Assembly (NCBI RefSeq): GCF_900107835.1
Contig: NZ_FNRG01000001.1
Coordinates: 186,001 to 250,000, forward strand
DNA from: Oribacterium sp. KHPX15
GTDB taxonomy: Bacteria; Bacillota; Clostridia; Lachnospirales; Lachnospiraceae
DNA: 64,000 nucleotides
Direction of reading: 5' to 3'
Below are positions 51,397 to 61,009 of this stretch, piece after piece. A program made the position numbers and the translations under genes. The notes under the pieces were generated by a model. That model searched no databases. It was not told where the DNA came from and worked only from the letters and a program-made list of their open reading frames with translations. The first letter of the stretch is position 1. Each line of letters starts with the position of its first letter.

Positions 51397-52437
51397 ATGT
51401 CAGTGACGATCAAGGATATAGCAAAACAGTGCGGTGTCGGTGTTTCCACAGTATCGCGGGCACTGAACAATCATCCGGATATCAATCCGCAGACCCGGGA
51501 GATGATTATGAAGGTCATCAGGGAAACGGGCTTTGTTCCGAATGATTCCGCCAGATATTTAAAGCGCAGTGAATCCAATTCCCTGGCGCTTCTTGTAAAG
51601 GGGATCAGCAATCCATTCTTTTCCGAAATGATCCGGATCATGGAGATGGAGACGGAGAAGAGAGGATATTCCGTGATCCTCCGGCATGTATCCGCCAACG
51701 AGGATGAGGTCGCGGTCGCCTATTCCCTCGTCCGGGAAAGACGCCTTAAGGGGATCATTTTCCTGGGCGGGAATTTCACCCATGACGGAGAAGCCCTGAA
51801 GAAGCTGGGCGTTCCGTACATCTTCAGTACGATCGGTAATGTTAACGAGAACACGAATGACGATGATCTGATCGCCAATATCGCGGTCGATGATGTGGAA
51901 GCATCCAGGGAAGCCGTAGATTACCTGATCCAGCAGGGGCACCGGAATATTGCCATCGTAACAGATGCACTTCATGTCCCTTCGGTGGGACAGCTCCGTT
52001 TCCGGGGATACCGGAAGGCGCTGGAAGCCCACGGGATCCCTTACCGGGAAGAACTTGTCTACGAAGTGAACGACGGGACCGAGCATTATACCAGGCCGAA
52101 CGGATACAAGGCCGCCCGCAGCCTTCTTTCGGCGCATCCCGAGATCACCGCGTTCTTCTGTATTTCGGACGTTCTGGCCTTCGGTGTCTGCCGCGCGGTA
52201 GTGGAAAGAGGCAAAAGGATCCCGCTGGATGTTTCCGTTGTCGGTTTCGACGGGATCGAGGAAGGGGATTATTACATCCCGAAGCTTACGACGGTCCGGC
52301 AGCCTGTGGAGCAGATGGCGGAGGAAACGGTAAATCTTCTGTTTGACATGATCCAGAAAAAGGCAAAGCCGAAGAACATCATTATGCCGGCGCAGCTGCT
52401 CATCAAGGAATCCAGCGGTACGGGATACCGCGGATGA
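51397..52437 (+). CDS. malR: LacI-family regulator (MalR type)
   Basis: A 346-residue LacI-type repressor with HTH at 1-55 (TIKDIAKQCGVGVSTVSRALNNHPDINPQTREMI) and a periplasmic-binding-like effector domain (VGFDGIEEGDYYIPKLTTVRQP near the end). It lies 6 bases after malQ, so it is in the operon. It likely represses the cluster by binding the GGAAACGTTACC site at 46522 and is released by maltose or maltodextrin. The name is by context. Confidence 0.88.
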   Translation: MSVTIKDIAKQCGVGVSTVSRALNNHPDINPQTREMIMKVIRETGFVPNDSARYLKRSESNSLALLVKGISNPFFSEMIRIMEMETEKRGYSVILRHVSANEDEVAVAYSLVRERRLKGIIFLGGNFTHDGEALKKLGVPYIFSTIGNVNENTNDDDLIANIAVDDVEASREAVDYLIQQGHRNIAIVTDALHVPSVGQLRFRGYRKALEAHGIPYREELVYEVNDGTEHYTRPNGYKAARSLLSAHPEITAFFCISDVLAFGVCRAVVERGKRIPLDVSVVGFDGIEEGDYYIPKLTTVRQPVEQMAEETVNLLFDMIQKKAKPKNIIMPAQLLIKESSGTGYRG

Positions 52438-52464
52438 TCCGGACGATGTTTGCTCATATTGCGT

Positions 52465-52512
52465 AAAAGGGCGTGTGAAAAATGAGAAATCGTTTTTCAC
52501 ACGCCTTTTATT
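52465..52512 (+). terminator. Terminator of the maltodextrin operon
   Basis: AAAAGGGCGTGTGAAAAA and TTTTTCACACGCCTTTT form a long stem around an 11-base loop, with T-rich flanks. It also faces the minus-strand gene at 52517. Confidence 0.9.
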
Positions 52513-52516
52513 AGCT

Positions 52517-53098
52517 TTAATTTGCAAGCTTCAGGAAGAATCCTGACTGCTTAAGTGCCGGGCGAAGCGCCATATAAACAACTACAGAGACGATCAAAGA
52601 AATAACAGCATTGATACCGGATGAAACAAAATTGATAGTCAGTGAAAGGTCTGCGGCAGGCTTGCCGAGAATCAGGATCTTGTACCAGTAGCCGATGATG
52701 GGATCGGCGATGACATTGAACAAAAGTCCTGCTGCGGCTGCAATAGCAGAAACCCGAAGCACATATTGCTGATCGTTGCTGGAAGTGATCTTTCCAATCT
52801 TGTGAGCGATTAATCCGGTAATGAGACCGATGCATAACTTGCAGATGAGAGTCTTCGGAACAAGCGGAGCATAAACAGGATCAAAGAAATCTCCGATGCT
52901 CATACCGATTGCTCCTGCAAGACCGCCAAGGGGCCCGCCAATGATGAGCGAAGCAAGAACTACAACAGCATTTCCAAGATGAATGGAAGTCATATCTCCG
53001 CCAACCGGAATCTTGATCTGTAAAAAGGTAAATACCACATAGGATAGAGCCGCAAAAAGCGCTGCTAACGAAAGCTTGTAAGTGTTGTTCTGAATCAT
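52517..53098 (-). CDS. ECF transporter S component
   Basis: A 193-residue membrane protein with about six hydrophobic helices, the size of a substrate-binding S component of an energy-coupling-factor transporter (SLAALFAALSYVVFTF, HLGNAVVVLASLIIGGPLGGLAGAIGMSIGDF). The loop with GDFFDP and a conserved Gly-rich helix fits the ECF_trnsprt family; the vitamin specificity is not clear (folate, pantothenate or another). No riboswitch that I could recognise lies in the 53099-53230 leader. The A, A' and T subunits would be encoded elsewhere. Confidence 0.85.
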   Translation of the reverse strand: MIQNNTYKLSLAALFAALSYVVFTFLQIKIPVGGDMTSIHLGNAVVVLASLIIGGPLGGLAGAIGMSIGDFFDPVYAPLVPKTLICKLCIGLITGLIAHKIGKITSSNDQQYVLRVSAIAAAAGLLFNVIADPIIGYWYKILILGKPAADLSLTINFVSSGINAVISLIVSVVVYMALRPALKQSGFFLKLAN

Positions 53099-53218
53099 GA
53101 CAATTTCCTCCCCATAACTTCAAATTTTGGTTCCCCTAAGTTGATATGAATTATAGAACCTGACTGACCACATTGTAATCACCAGTTTCTAAAATTATTA
53201 TATAACCAGATTCCCGAT

Positions 53219-53247
53219 TTCTTAAAACGTAATTTCTATTGTATAAT
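53219..53247 (+). promoter_or_regulatory. Putative promoter of addB
   Basis: TATAAT at 53242-53247 lies 17 bases after TTCTTA (a weak -35), giving a leader of about 190 bases before addB. Confidence 0.4.
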
Positions 53248-53288
53248 GTAATCCAAAAAAATAGATCTTATAAATAGCGTGATTAGCA

Positions 53289-53430
53289 CCCTCGCCAAGT
53301 CAGAGTTTTCATAAAGAAAATCTCTGACATTGGCGAGGGCCTAGAGCCTCTTAGGGGTCCGATTTTAGAGTTTTCCGCCGCAAGCGACTCGGCTCTGAAA
53401 GCAGTCCCCTTATGAACCCGCCCCATTTAA
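53289..53430 (+). promoter_or_regulatory. Structured leader of addB
   Basis: CCCTCGCCAA...GTCAGAG...CTCTGAC...TTGGCGAGGG forms a long hairpin (53290-53339). A second block, GGGGTCCG...CAGTCCCC (53354-53410), with an inner AGAGTTTTCC/GACTCGGCTCT segment, may fold on itself. It is not a recognised T-box or riboswitch from what I can see. It lies between the likely promoter and the addB start at 53447. Confidence 0.5.
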
Positions 53431-53446
53431 TAAATAGGAGATCCAC

Positions 53447-56400
53447 ATGAGCCTTACCTTTGTCTTCGGTGCCACCGGCGCCGGTAAAACAGAATATATC
53501 CTGCAGTATTTCCTGAAGCACGCCCCAGAGAACCTGAAAAAGAACTGGTTCCTCATTGTGCCGGAGCAGGACACACTTGCCATGCAGAAAAACATCACGG
53601 GACACGTTCTGAATAAAGGAAACGGAATCCTGAACATAGACGTTCTAAGCTTTAACAGACTGGCTTACCGCGTATTCGAAGAGCAGAATATCCGTCTCAG
53701 CGATATGACCGTGATCGACGACATGGGAAAAGTTATGATCCTGAGAGCAGTCACGGAAGATATAAAGGACAAGCTGAAGCTCTATCAGAGAGAACTTGAT
53801 AAACCGGGATTCCTGAATGAACTCAAATCCCAGATATCCGAATTCTACCAGTATCGCGTCACTCCGGATATGATCGATTCGGCAGCCGAACACACGGACT
53901 CATCCTATACAAGAAACAAGCTTCATGATCTTTCTCTTATCTATCAGGGATTCCAGGATTATATGACAGATCACGGTTACCTTACTCAGGAAGAAATCCT
54001 TGATAAGCTGTACAGAGTCATGCCGGATTCAAAGCTTTTAAAGGATTCTGTGGTTGCCTTCGACGGCTTCACAGGTTTCACTCCCATTCAGCTTAACATC
54101 CTTGAGGAGGTTCTTCCTGTAACCAAAGAGACCCTGGTGACTTGCGATGTTAGCATTGACCCCGATGACTCCATATATGACGAAAGAGGTCCGGAGGATC
54201 TTTTCTATCTTTCCCGCCAGACTGTAAAAAAACTGACAACTATAGCAAAGAAGCTTGAAGTAGAGGTCGCTCCGGCTATAGACGTGAACCGATACGACGC
54301 AAGAACCGGAGAGCCAAGATATGACGCGAGAACCGGAGAACCAAGAGACACCCAAAAACCTGCATACAGGTTTGATACAGACCACGGTCATGCCTTTGAT
54401 GTTATAGAGAGAAAACTGTACAGATACGGAAACCTGGACGAAGAAAAAACAATGGCAGGTGATGCCCTTCTGATCCGTGAAGCCGCAGATGAGAGACAGG
54501 AAATTGAGGCCATAGCCACAGAAATCGAGTCCCTCATAAGAAACGGAAAAATGCGCTATCAGGATATCGGAATCATTCTGACGGAACCGGAAAGCTACAG
54601 GGATATCATTTATAAGGTGTTTTCAGAAGCAGATATCCCATACTTTTTCGATGACCCCATAAGTCTCAAGGACTCACCTTACGCGGAGATTCTCTGTTCC
54701 GCGCTTCTCGTCATCGACCAAAATTTCAGCTTTGATTCAGTCACCAGATATCTCAAGTCCCTGCCAAAGGATGACCCCGATGAAGAGCATGAAGTAGATG
54801 CCATGGACAATTTCCTTAGAAAGACCGGCAAGCGTGGCATCGGTAAATACAGTGAAACTTGGCTTGATAAAGAGGGTAATGCTGACGACATGGAACCCCT
54901 CCGTGAAAAACTTATGAGCCCGCTCATTAACCTTCATAAAAATATAAGAGGTAAAGATTCCAATGTTTCAGAGAAGATCATTTCCCTTAAAGAATTTATG
55001 GAGGAAATACATAGCAGGGATAAAGTACTTTTTCTTACCGATAAACTCAGGGCTCTCGGTGACCAGAACAGAGCGGAAGCCATTCGCGAAAGCATCGGCG
55101 CTATAGATACAGTGCTTGATCAGATGTCAAAGCTTCTTGGTGATACTTTTATGTCTTCCGGAGACTTCAAAGATATCCTGGATGCCGGCTTAAATCAGGC
55201 ATCAGTTCGTGTGATTCCGGCCACTTCCGACCAGGTTGTAATCGGAGACCTTACCCGCTCCAGGTTCTCAAATCCTCTGGTATTCTTCATTGCCGGAATC
55301 ACCGCGGACAGGATCCCCAAGTCGGAGAGCGACCATAAGATAATCTCCGACAGAGACCGGAAGCTGTTTGAAGAATTGGGAATCGAGCTTGCTCCCGGAA
55401 GATTGGAGGATGCTCTGATACAGCGATTTTATATATACAGGGCACTTCTTAATCCATCTGAGAGACTGATTCTCAGTTACCCCACAAAAGGCAGAGACGG
55501 AAAGGGCGTAAAACCATCAGGCCTTATCGGTGAGATCAGGAACATGTTCGCGGATTTTCGCATAGAAAAACTGAGGGGAAAGAAGAACCATATATACACA
55601 AAAAAGGAAGCCGAAAGATATGCATCAAGAGAGCTCGCGGAAACAGTTGATGCCGCAATCTCCTCCGGTAAAGATTATGAAAGGATGCTTAATTACCTAA
55701 GCATTCTTAAAAATGATGAGAATTTCCGGGAGAAGGTGGCGAAGCTCATATCGGGAGCATTTACACGATATGAAGAAACCGGACTAAAGGAAGAAGTGGC
55801 GAGGGAACTGTATGGCGATATGATTACGGATTCCTCCATCACCCGTCTTGAAGAGTACAGCCGCTGCGCCTATGCGCATTTCCTTCAGTATGGCTTAAAA
55901 CTTGAAGAAAGAGAGACCTTTGAGGTACAGATGGTTGACATAGGAACTCTCTATCATGCTGCAATAGAGAAATGTTTCAGGGATGTAGAGGCTCAAAACA
56001 GAAGCATTTCCGACCTAAGTACAGAAGAACTTTACAGTCTGACTTCCGATAATGTTGAAAAGGTGGCTGAGACCTATAAATACAGCATGCTTCTCGGTAC
56101 CGCAAGAAACAGATACATCATCCATAAAGCCCAAAGCATCGCCGGCACCACCATGTGGGCTCTCAGAGAGCAGCTGAGACGCGGAGATTTTTATGTAGCC
56201 GATATGGAGAAAAAATTTGAGTACGTACGTAACGGGCTTAAGCTCAGGGGACGTATCGACCGCATCGATATAGCTCAGGATGAGAGTCACGTGTATGTGA
56301 AGATAATTGATTATAAAACCGGAAGAACCGCTTTTGATCTTACAAAGGTTTATAACGGTCTTCAGCTGCAGCTTGTGACCTACCTGAGTTTCGCAATGAC

Positions 56401-56938
56401 TGATTATAAAAACCGCTTTCCCAAAAAAGAGGTTCTGCCGGCAGCCATGCTTTACTACAGGATCCAGGATCCGGTCCTTGATTATGATCCCGGAAGAACT
56501 CCTGAAGAAAAGGAAAGACAATGGCTTAAGGAGCTTAAGCTGGACGGACTTGTCAATACAAATCCGGAGATTGTAAAGCTTCTTGACAAGGACATAGTGA
56601 AGGACTCAGAAGTTATTCCGGTCAGTATGAAACAAGGCGCTGTTGATGCCGGGAAAAAGAAAAACATCGCTTCGACAAAGCAGTTTGAGGCTTTGGAAAC
56701 CTATGTTGACGAGCTTATGAAAAAGTATGCTCAGGAGATCATCTGCGGAAGGGTAGCCATCGATCCCCTGGATCTCGGTCAGGATCAGAATGCCTGCGAC
56801 TGGTGCCCTTATCACAGCATTTGCAAATTTGACAAGCGTATAAACGGATTTAAATACAGAAAACAGATAGTTAAAAAACCGGAGGAAATATGGCAGGAAA
56901 TAATGCCGGAGGAACAGCAGGATGAAGTGGACGAGTGA
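53447..56938 (+). CDS. addB: ATP-dependent nuclease subunit B
   Basis: A 1163-residue AddB (RexB-type) subunit of the AddAB helicase-nuclease that resects double-strand breaks in Gram-positives. An N-terminal Walker-like GATGAGKTEY (8-17) is followed by helicase-like lobes. The C-terminal PD-(D/E)XK nuclease region is present (RGRIDRID and IIDYKTG near 950) with an iron-sulfur cluster: one Cys near 805 (SRCAYAHF) and CDWCPYHSIC near the end. A 9-residue tandem repeat (RYDARTGEP twice, 27 bp) lies at 54290-54343. The ORF overlaps addA by 17 bases. The start follows AGGAG. Confidence 0.95.
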   Translation: MSLTFVFGATGAGKTEYILQYFLKHAPENLKKNWFLIVPEQDTLAMQKNITGHVLNKGNGILNIDVLSFNRLAYRVFEEQNIRLSDMTVIDDMGKVMILRAVTEDIKDKLKLYQRELDKPGFLNELKSQISEFYQYRVTPDMIDSAAEHTDSSYTRNKLHDLSLIYQGFQDYMTDHGYLTQEEILDKLYRVMPDSKLLKDSVVAFDGFTGFTPIQLNILEEVLPVTKETLVTCDVSIDPDDSIYDERGPEDLFYLSRQTVKKLTTIAKKLEVEVAPAIDVNRYDARTGEPRYDARTGEPRDTQKPAYRFDTDHGHAFDVIERKLYRYGNLDEEKTMAGDALLIREAADERQEIEAIATEIESLIRNGKMRYQDIGIILTEPESYRDIIYKVFSEADIPYFFDDPISLKDSPYAEILCSALLVIDQNFSFDSVTRYLKSLPKDDPDEEHEVDAMDNFLRKTGKRGIGKYSETWLDKEGNADDMEPLREKLMSPLINLHKNIRGKDSNVSEKIISLKEFMEEIHSRDKVLFLTDKLRALGDQNRAEAIRESIGAIDTVLDQMSKLLGDTFMSSGDFKDILDAGLNQASVRVIPATSDQVVIGDLTRSRFSNPLVFFIAGITADRIPKSESDHKIISDRDRKLFEELGIELAPGRLEDALIQRFYIYRALLNPSERLILSYPTKGRDGKGVKPSGLIGEIRNMFADFRIEKLRGKKNHIYTKKEAERYASRELAETVDAAISSGKDYERMLNYLSILKNDENFREKVAKLISGAFTRYEETGLKEEVARELYGDMITDSSITRLEEYSRCAYAHFLQYGLKLEERETFEVQMVDIGTLYHAAIEKCFRDVEAQNRSISDLSTEELYSLTSDNVEKVAETYKYSMLLGTARNRYIIHKAQSIAGTTMWALREQLRRGDFYVADMEKKFEYVRNGLKLRGRIDRIDIAQDESHVYVKIIDYKTGRTAFDLTKVYNGLQLQLVTYLSFAMTDYKNRFPKKEVLPAAMLYYRIQDPVLDYDPGRTPEEKERQWLKELKLDGLVNTNPEIVKLLDKDIVKDSEVIPVSMKQGAVDAGKKKNIASTKQFEALETYVDELMKKYAQEIICGRVAIDPLDLGQDQNACDWCPYHSICKFDKRINGFKYRKQIVKKPEEIWQEIMPEEQQDEVDE

Positions 56939-59900
56939 TCAGCAAAAGGTTATAGATCATAAAGAAGGAAATCTGCTTGTGGCAGCGGCTGCGGGGTCCG
57001 GAAAGACCGCAGTTCTGGTTCAGCATGTCATAAACCGGATCACGGATAAGGAGGATCCGGTTTCTCTTGATGAGATGGTCATCATGACTTTTACCGATGC
57101 CGCAGCCCAGGAAATGCGGGAGCGTATAAAGCTTGCAATAGAAGCCAGGCTTCAGTTGAACCCTCATGACCCGGGTCTTATCCGCGAGGCCGGAAATATC
57201 CAGAATGCCAATATCTCCACCATTGATTCCTTCTGTAAAAAGCTGATAACCGAAAACTATGCAGCCATAAGTCTGGATCCCGGTTTCCGCATCGGGGATA
57301 CCGGCGAGCTGAAGCTTTTGAAAAGTGATGTGATAGCAGAGATTCTGGAGGAGCATTATGCCATGGAGGATAATGCTGACTTCCTTAACTTCGTGGATTC
57401 CTTCGCGACGGGTAAAGGAGATTCAGGAATCGAAGACATTATCCTGAAACTCTATGAGTTTGCGGAGGCCAATCCCTGGCCTATGGAGTATCTGGATAAG
57501 TGTCTTAATGAGGAGTCCCGGGAAGACGGTGACAAGGGCTGGGAGAAGTATTATTTTAACCGGCTAAAGCAAAGAATAAAGGATGATATCGAGGCCATGG
57601 AGGATGCACTTTCAATATGCGAGGACCCGGATGGACCGGAGAGCTATATTGAGGAATTCACCTCTGAACTTAATGGCCTGGACAGATTAATGGAGGCTTC
57701 CGATATCAAGTCCCTTTATGAGGCGCTGCCTTCAGTTAACTTTGGACGACTTAAGACATCAAAAGCGGCATTGAAGGATGCGGCAAAGGGGTTGAGAGAC
57801 GAAGTTAAAGAAGACATCAAAGATATGCAGAAGGAGATAGTGATACCCGATCCGGAGACCCTTACACGGATGAAAAAGGACTGCTTAAGTCATGTGACTG
57901 TTCTTATCGGAATTACGAAAGAATTCATCGAAAGATTTCAGGCAGAAAAGCTTAAGAGGCACATGCTGGATTTCGGAGATCTCGAGCATAAGGCATTGGA
58001 AATTCTATATACATGGGACGAGGAAGGAAACCGTAAGTATTCCGACATTGCCGATGATCTTGCAAAGCGATACCGGGAGATACTTGTGGATGAGTACCAG
58101 GATTCGAACTTCGTTCAGGAAACTCTTATAGAAGCTCTGTCGGCGGAACGCTTTGGAAGACCGGATGTTTTTCAGGTAGGGGATGTGAAGCAGTCCATCT
58201 ACAGCTTCAGGCAGGCAAAGCCGGAGCTGTTCCTTCAGAAATATAATGATGTGAATTATCCCACCATTGAGCTAAGTCAAAACTTCCGAAGCAGAAATGA
58301 AGTTATCAGTGCCTCCAATGATGTCTTTAAGTGCGTTATGAAGGCACCTGTAGGAGGAATTGATTATACGGATAATGCTGCGCTCCACTATGGTTTTCCC
58401 AATGCAGAGTACAGTGATGAACTGAAGCCGGAGTATGAAACTGAGCTCCTAATCATGGAGAATAACAGTAAAGATGCGGAATCATCTTCTACGGAATCAT
58501 CGGGTATAGAAAATTCTATGAATATGGCTGAAGCTGAGAACAAGGAAGAACTGGGAAACAAGGAAGATCCAATGAGCAAGGAAGAAGCAGAAGCGCGGAT
58601 GATAGCTCACAGGATACATGAGCTTCATTTCGGTGCAGAAGAAATTCCCTACAGAGACATTGTTATCCTTACAAGGTCCCCGGGATCATGGGCGGATACC
58701 ATTGTGGATGTGCTTAATGAAGAAGGCATCCCGGCATACTGCACCAGCAATGAGGGCTACTTCAATACAGTGGAAGTTGAGACTGTTCTTTCCATACTTA
58801 ATGTCATAGATAATCCTGAACAGGATATAGCTCTTGCTGCTATTATGCATTCGGCTATCTATGATTTCACAAATGATGAAATGGCAGAGATAGTGGCTTC
58901 CAGAGGAACATTGCAGCCCATATACAGAGGACTTCTTGCGGAGAAAGATGAGTCGGAAAGATCGCTCCCGGAGAAGGAAATGAACCCGGAAGAACTGTGG
59001 GAGAGGGATGCGGAAATCTATGGTATATATGCTGTTTTGGACGAAAAGAAGATTTCTTCATCCGAACCCATAAGGGATGAGCTGGCCAGAAAACTCCTTT
59101 CATTTTATAAGGACATAGAAAGATACAGGCAGATGTCCGGATATCTTTCGATACATGAGATTCTTTACAGAATCTACGATGAGACCGGTTACTATAATTA
59201 CGTTACAGCCATGCCCTCCGGAAACAGACGAAAGGCTAATCTTGATGCCCTTGTGGATATGGCTCTGGCCTTCGAGAAAACATCATATAAGGGTTTGTTC
59301 GATTACATCAGGTATATCGAGAAACTAAAGAAGTATGATAATGACCAGGGTGAGTCTTCGATCTATTCTGATCAGGATGACCTTGTAAGGATCATGTCTA
59401 TACATAAATCAAAGGGATTACAGTTTCCGGTTGTATTTTTGTCAGGACTGGGACGAAAGTTTAATAAACAGGATCTCTATAAAAAGATTCTTGTGGATTC
59501 AGAATACGGAATAGGCTTTGATTACGTGGACCTTCAGGAAAAGGTGAAAATACCTGCATTAAAAAAGCAGGCACTGAAGCTGAAGCTTGAAACAGAACAG
59601 CTGGGAGAGGAGCTCAGAGTACTTTATGTAGGTATGACCCGTGCGGTTGATAAACTGATACTTACAGCTTGCACACTGGATTTGCAAAAACTGTTGGACA
59701 AGCATGCTGAGGCTGGAAAAAGCCTCAGTATCTCAACCATAAGCAGTGCCTCTGATTTCCTCGACTGGATCATGATGGCGGAAGGTGCAGAAAAGCTTTG
59801 TGATGATTCGGGCGCCAGAAGCATTAACGATCCTGTAAAGCTGAAGAAATACGACACAGAAATGCTTAAGAAGATAAGGGCCGAAAAGGATCAAAGCTTC

Positions 59901-60821
59901 ACGGAGCAGCAGAAAGCCCTTATCGAGCAGATCAATAAGGTGGATCAGGAAAGCTGCGATGTAAAAGAAATACTTAAGGATTTTTCATATGTTTATCCAT
60001 ATAAAGAATCCACTACACTTTATCCGAAACATTCCGTTTCTGAACTTAAAGAAGTGGAGATTGAGAAGTTTGAAGAGGAGAGACAGGCTCAGGGGCTGGA
60101 GCATTGGCATATAAAAGCTGATAATTCCGACACGGAAGTGAAATACAACATTACTGATAATCATAGGTCTCCTGCTATAGATATGCAGAATGTCTACTTG
60201 GCAGATAGTCAGAATGATTTAGTTGGCAGTGCAGAGTCTGCAGGTATGCGTGAAATTTCAGATACCCCGTTGGAAACATCTGTCACTGAGGGAAAACTTT
60301 CCGCGGCAGAGAAACACTATCGGGAAAAAGCCGGAGCAGACGTTGGTGATGCCTACCACCATGCCTTTGAGAAATATGATTACAGCGATGACCCGGCTAT
60401 GTTTATGGAACAGCTAAAAGAAAAGCTTCCTGAAAACGAAATCGAACTGATAAAAGAATCCCGTTTCGAAACTTTTCTTCAGTCGGAACTTGCGGAAAGA
60501 TTCCGGGAGGCACAGAAAACAGATGACCTGTTCAGGGAACAACACTTCATGCTGAGACTTCCTCATAACGAACTCTTTGAAGGTAGCACAATCCCGGAAG
60601 ATGTTCTGCTGCAGGGAATCATCGATGCCTTCTTCCTGGAAGAAAATGAAATCGTACTGGTGGATTATAAAACCGATCATGTCCGTGACGAAGAAACACT
60701 CATCGGACGATATAAAAAACAGCTTGACCTCTACGCCCGGGCTTTGGAATCCATCACGGGGAAAACAGTAAAGGAAAAGCTGATCTACTCAGTGATACTA
60801 GGTAAAACCATAGCGGTCTAA
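56922..60821 (+). CDS. addA: ATP-dependent helicase/nuclease subunit A
   Basis: A 1299-residue UvrD/Rep-type subunit with Walker A in AAAAGSGKTAVLV (21-33), motif II LVDEYQDSN (about 389), IMSIHKSKGLQFP and VGMTRA motifs, and a C-terminal PD-(D/E)XK nuclease domain (GIIDAFFLEENEIVLVDYKTD). It forms AddAB with the upstream gene, with which it overlaps by 17 bases (ATG 56922), so translation is coupled. A short low-complexity Glu/Ser stretch at about 510-545 is not conserved. AddAB takes part in homologous recombination and phage-DNA degradation. Confidence 0.96.
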   Translation: MKWTSDQQKVIDHKEGNLLVAAAAGSGKTAVLVQHVINRITDKEDPVSLDEMVIMTFTDAAAQEMRERIKLAIEARLQLNPHDPGLIREAGNIQNANISTIDSFCKKLITENYAAISLDPGFRIGDTGELKLLKSDVIAEILEEHYAMEDNADFLNFVDSFATGKGDSGIEDIILKLYEFAEANPWPMEYLDKCLNEESREDGDKGWEKYYFNRLKQRIKDDIEAMEDALSICEDPDGPESYIEEFTSELNGLDRLMEASDIKSLYEALPSVNFGRLKTSKAALKDAAKGLRDEVKEDIKDMQKEIVIPDPETLTRMKKDCLSHVTVLIGITKEFIERFQAEKLKRHMLDFGDLEHKALEILYTWDEEGNRKYSDIADDLAKRYREILVDEYQDSNFVQETLIEALSAERFGRPDVFQVGDVKQSIYSFRQAKPELFLQKYNDVNYPTIELSQNFRSRNEVISASNDVFKCVMKAPVGGIDYTDNAALHYGFPNAEYSDELKPEYETELLIMENNSKDAESSSTESSGIENSMNMAEAENKEELGNKEDPMSKEEAEARMIAHRIHELHFGAEEIPYRDIVILTRSPGSWADTIVDVLNEEGIPAYCTSNEGYFNTVEVETVLSILNVIDNPEQDIALAAIMHSAIYDFTNDEMAEIVASRGTLQPIYRGLLAEKDESERSLPEKEMNPEELWERDAEIYGIYAVLDEKKISSSEPIRDELARKLLSFYKDIERYRQMSGYLSIHEILYRIYDETGYYNYVTAMPSGNRRKANLDALVDMALAFEKTSYKGLFDYIRYIEKLKKYDNDQGESSIYSDQDDLVRIMSIHKSKGLQFPVVFLSGLGRKFNKQDLYKKILVDSEYGIGFDYVDLQEKVKIPALKKQALKLKLETEQLGEELRVLYVGMTRAVDKLILTACTLDLQKLLDKHAEAGKSLSISTISSASDFLDWIMMAEGAEKLCDDSGARSINDPVKLKKYDTEMLKKIRAEKDQSFTEQQKALIEQINKVDQESCDVKEILKDFSYVYPYKESTTLYPKHSVSELKEVEIEKFEEERQAQGLEHWHIKADNSDTEVKYNITDNHRSPAIDMQNVYLADSQNDLVGSAESAGMREISDTPLETSVTEGKLSAAEKHYREKAGADVGDAYHHAFEKYDYSDDPAMFMEQLKEKLPENEIELIKESRFETFLQSELAERFREAQKTDDLFREQHFMLRLPHNELFEGSTIPEDVLLQGIIDAFFLEENEIVLVDYKTDHVRDEETLIGRYKKQLDLYARALESITGKTVKEKLIYSVILGKTIAV

Positions 60822-60840
60822 GCATAGCCAAGGGGAAGTG

Positions 60841-60999
60841 GACACGTAAAAGAGCAGAAAAAACAATTTGCGTGTCTAAACAAACCTGTTTTGAAAGAAT
60901 TTGACACGTAAAAGAGCAAACAAATTGCGTGTCTAAAAAAGCTTGATTTGAAAGAAAATGACACGCAGAATAACCGGAATTGAGTTAACTGCGTGTCAT
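60841..60999 (+). repeat. Three tandem hairpin repeats after addA
   Basis: Three units of GACACG...CGTGTC hairpins begin at 60841, 60903 and 60960. The first two share GACACGTAAAAGAGCA and a TTTGAAAGAA tail, so the period is 57-62 bases. The third stem has diverged inside. The last one precedes the terminus of the minus-strand gene at 61010. Confidence 0.85.
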
Positions 61000-61009
61000 A
61001 TTCACTTTA

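Noticed and set aside
53099-53230. Vitamin riboswitch ahead of the ECF S component gene
   Set aside because: GGTTC/GGAACC pairing is present but no preQ1, THF, TPP or cobalamin core could be recognised.
53289-53430. T-box or known riboswitch ahead of addB
   Set aside because: I found no GGTGGNACCGCG-type T-box sequence and no known aptamer core; only unassigned hairpins can be supported.
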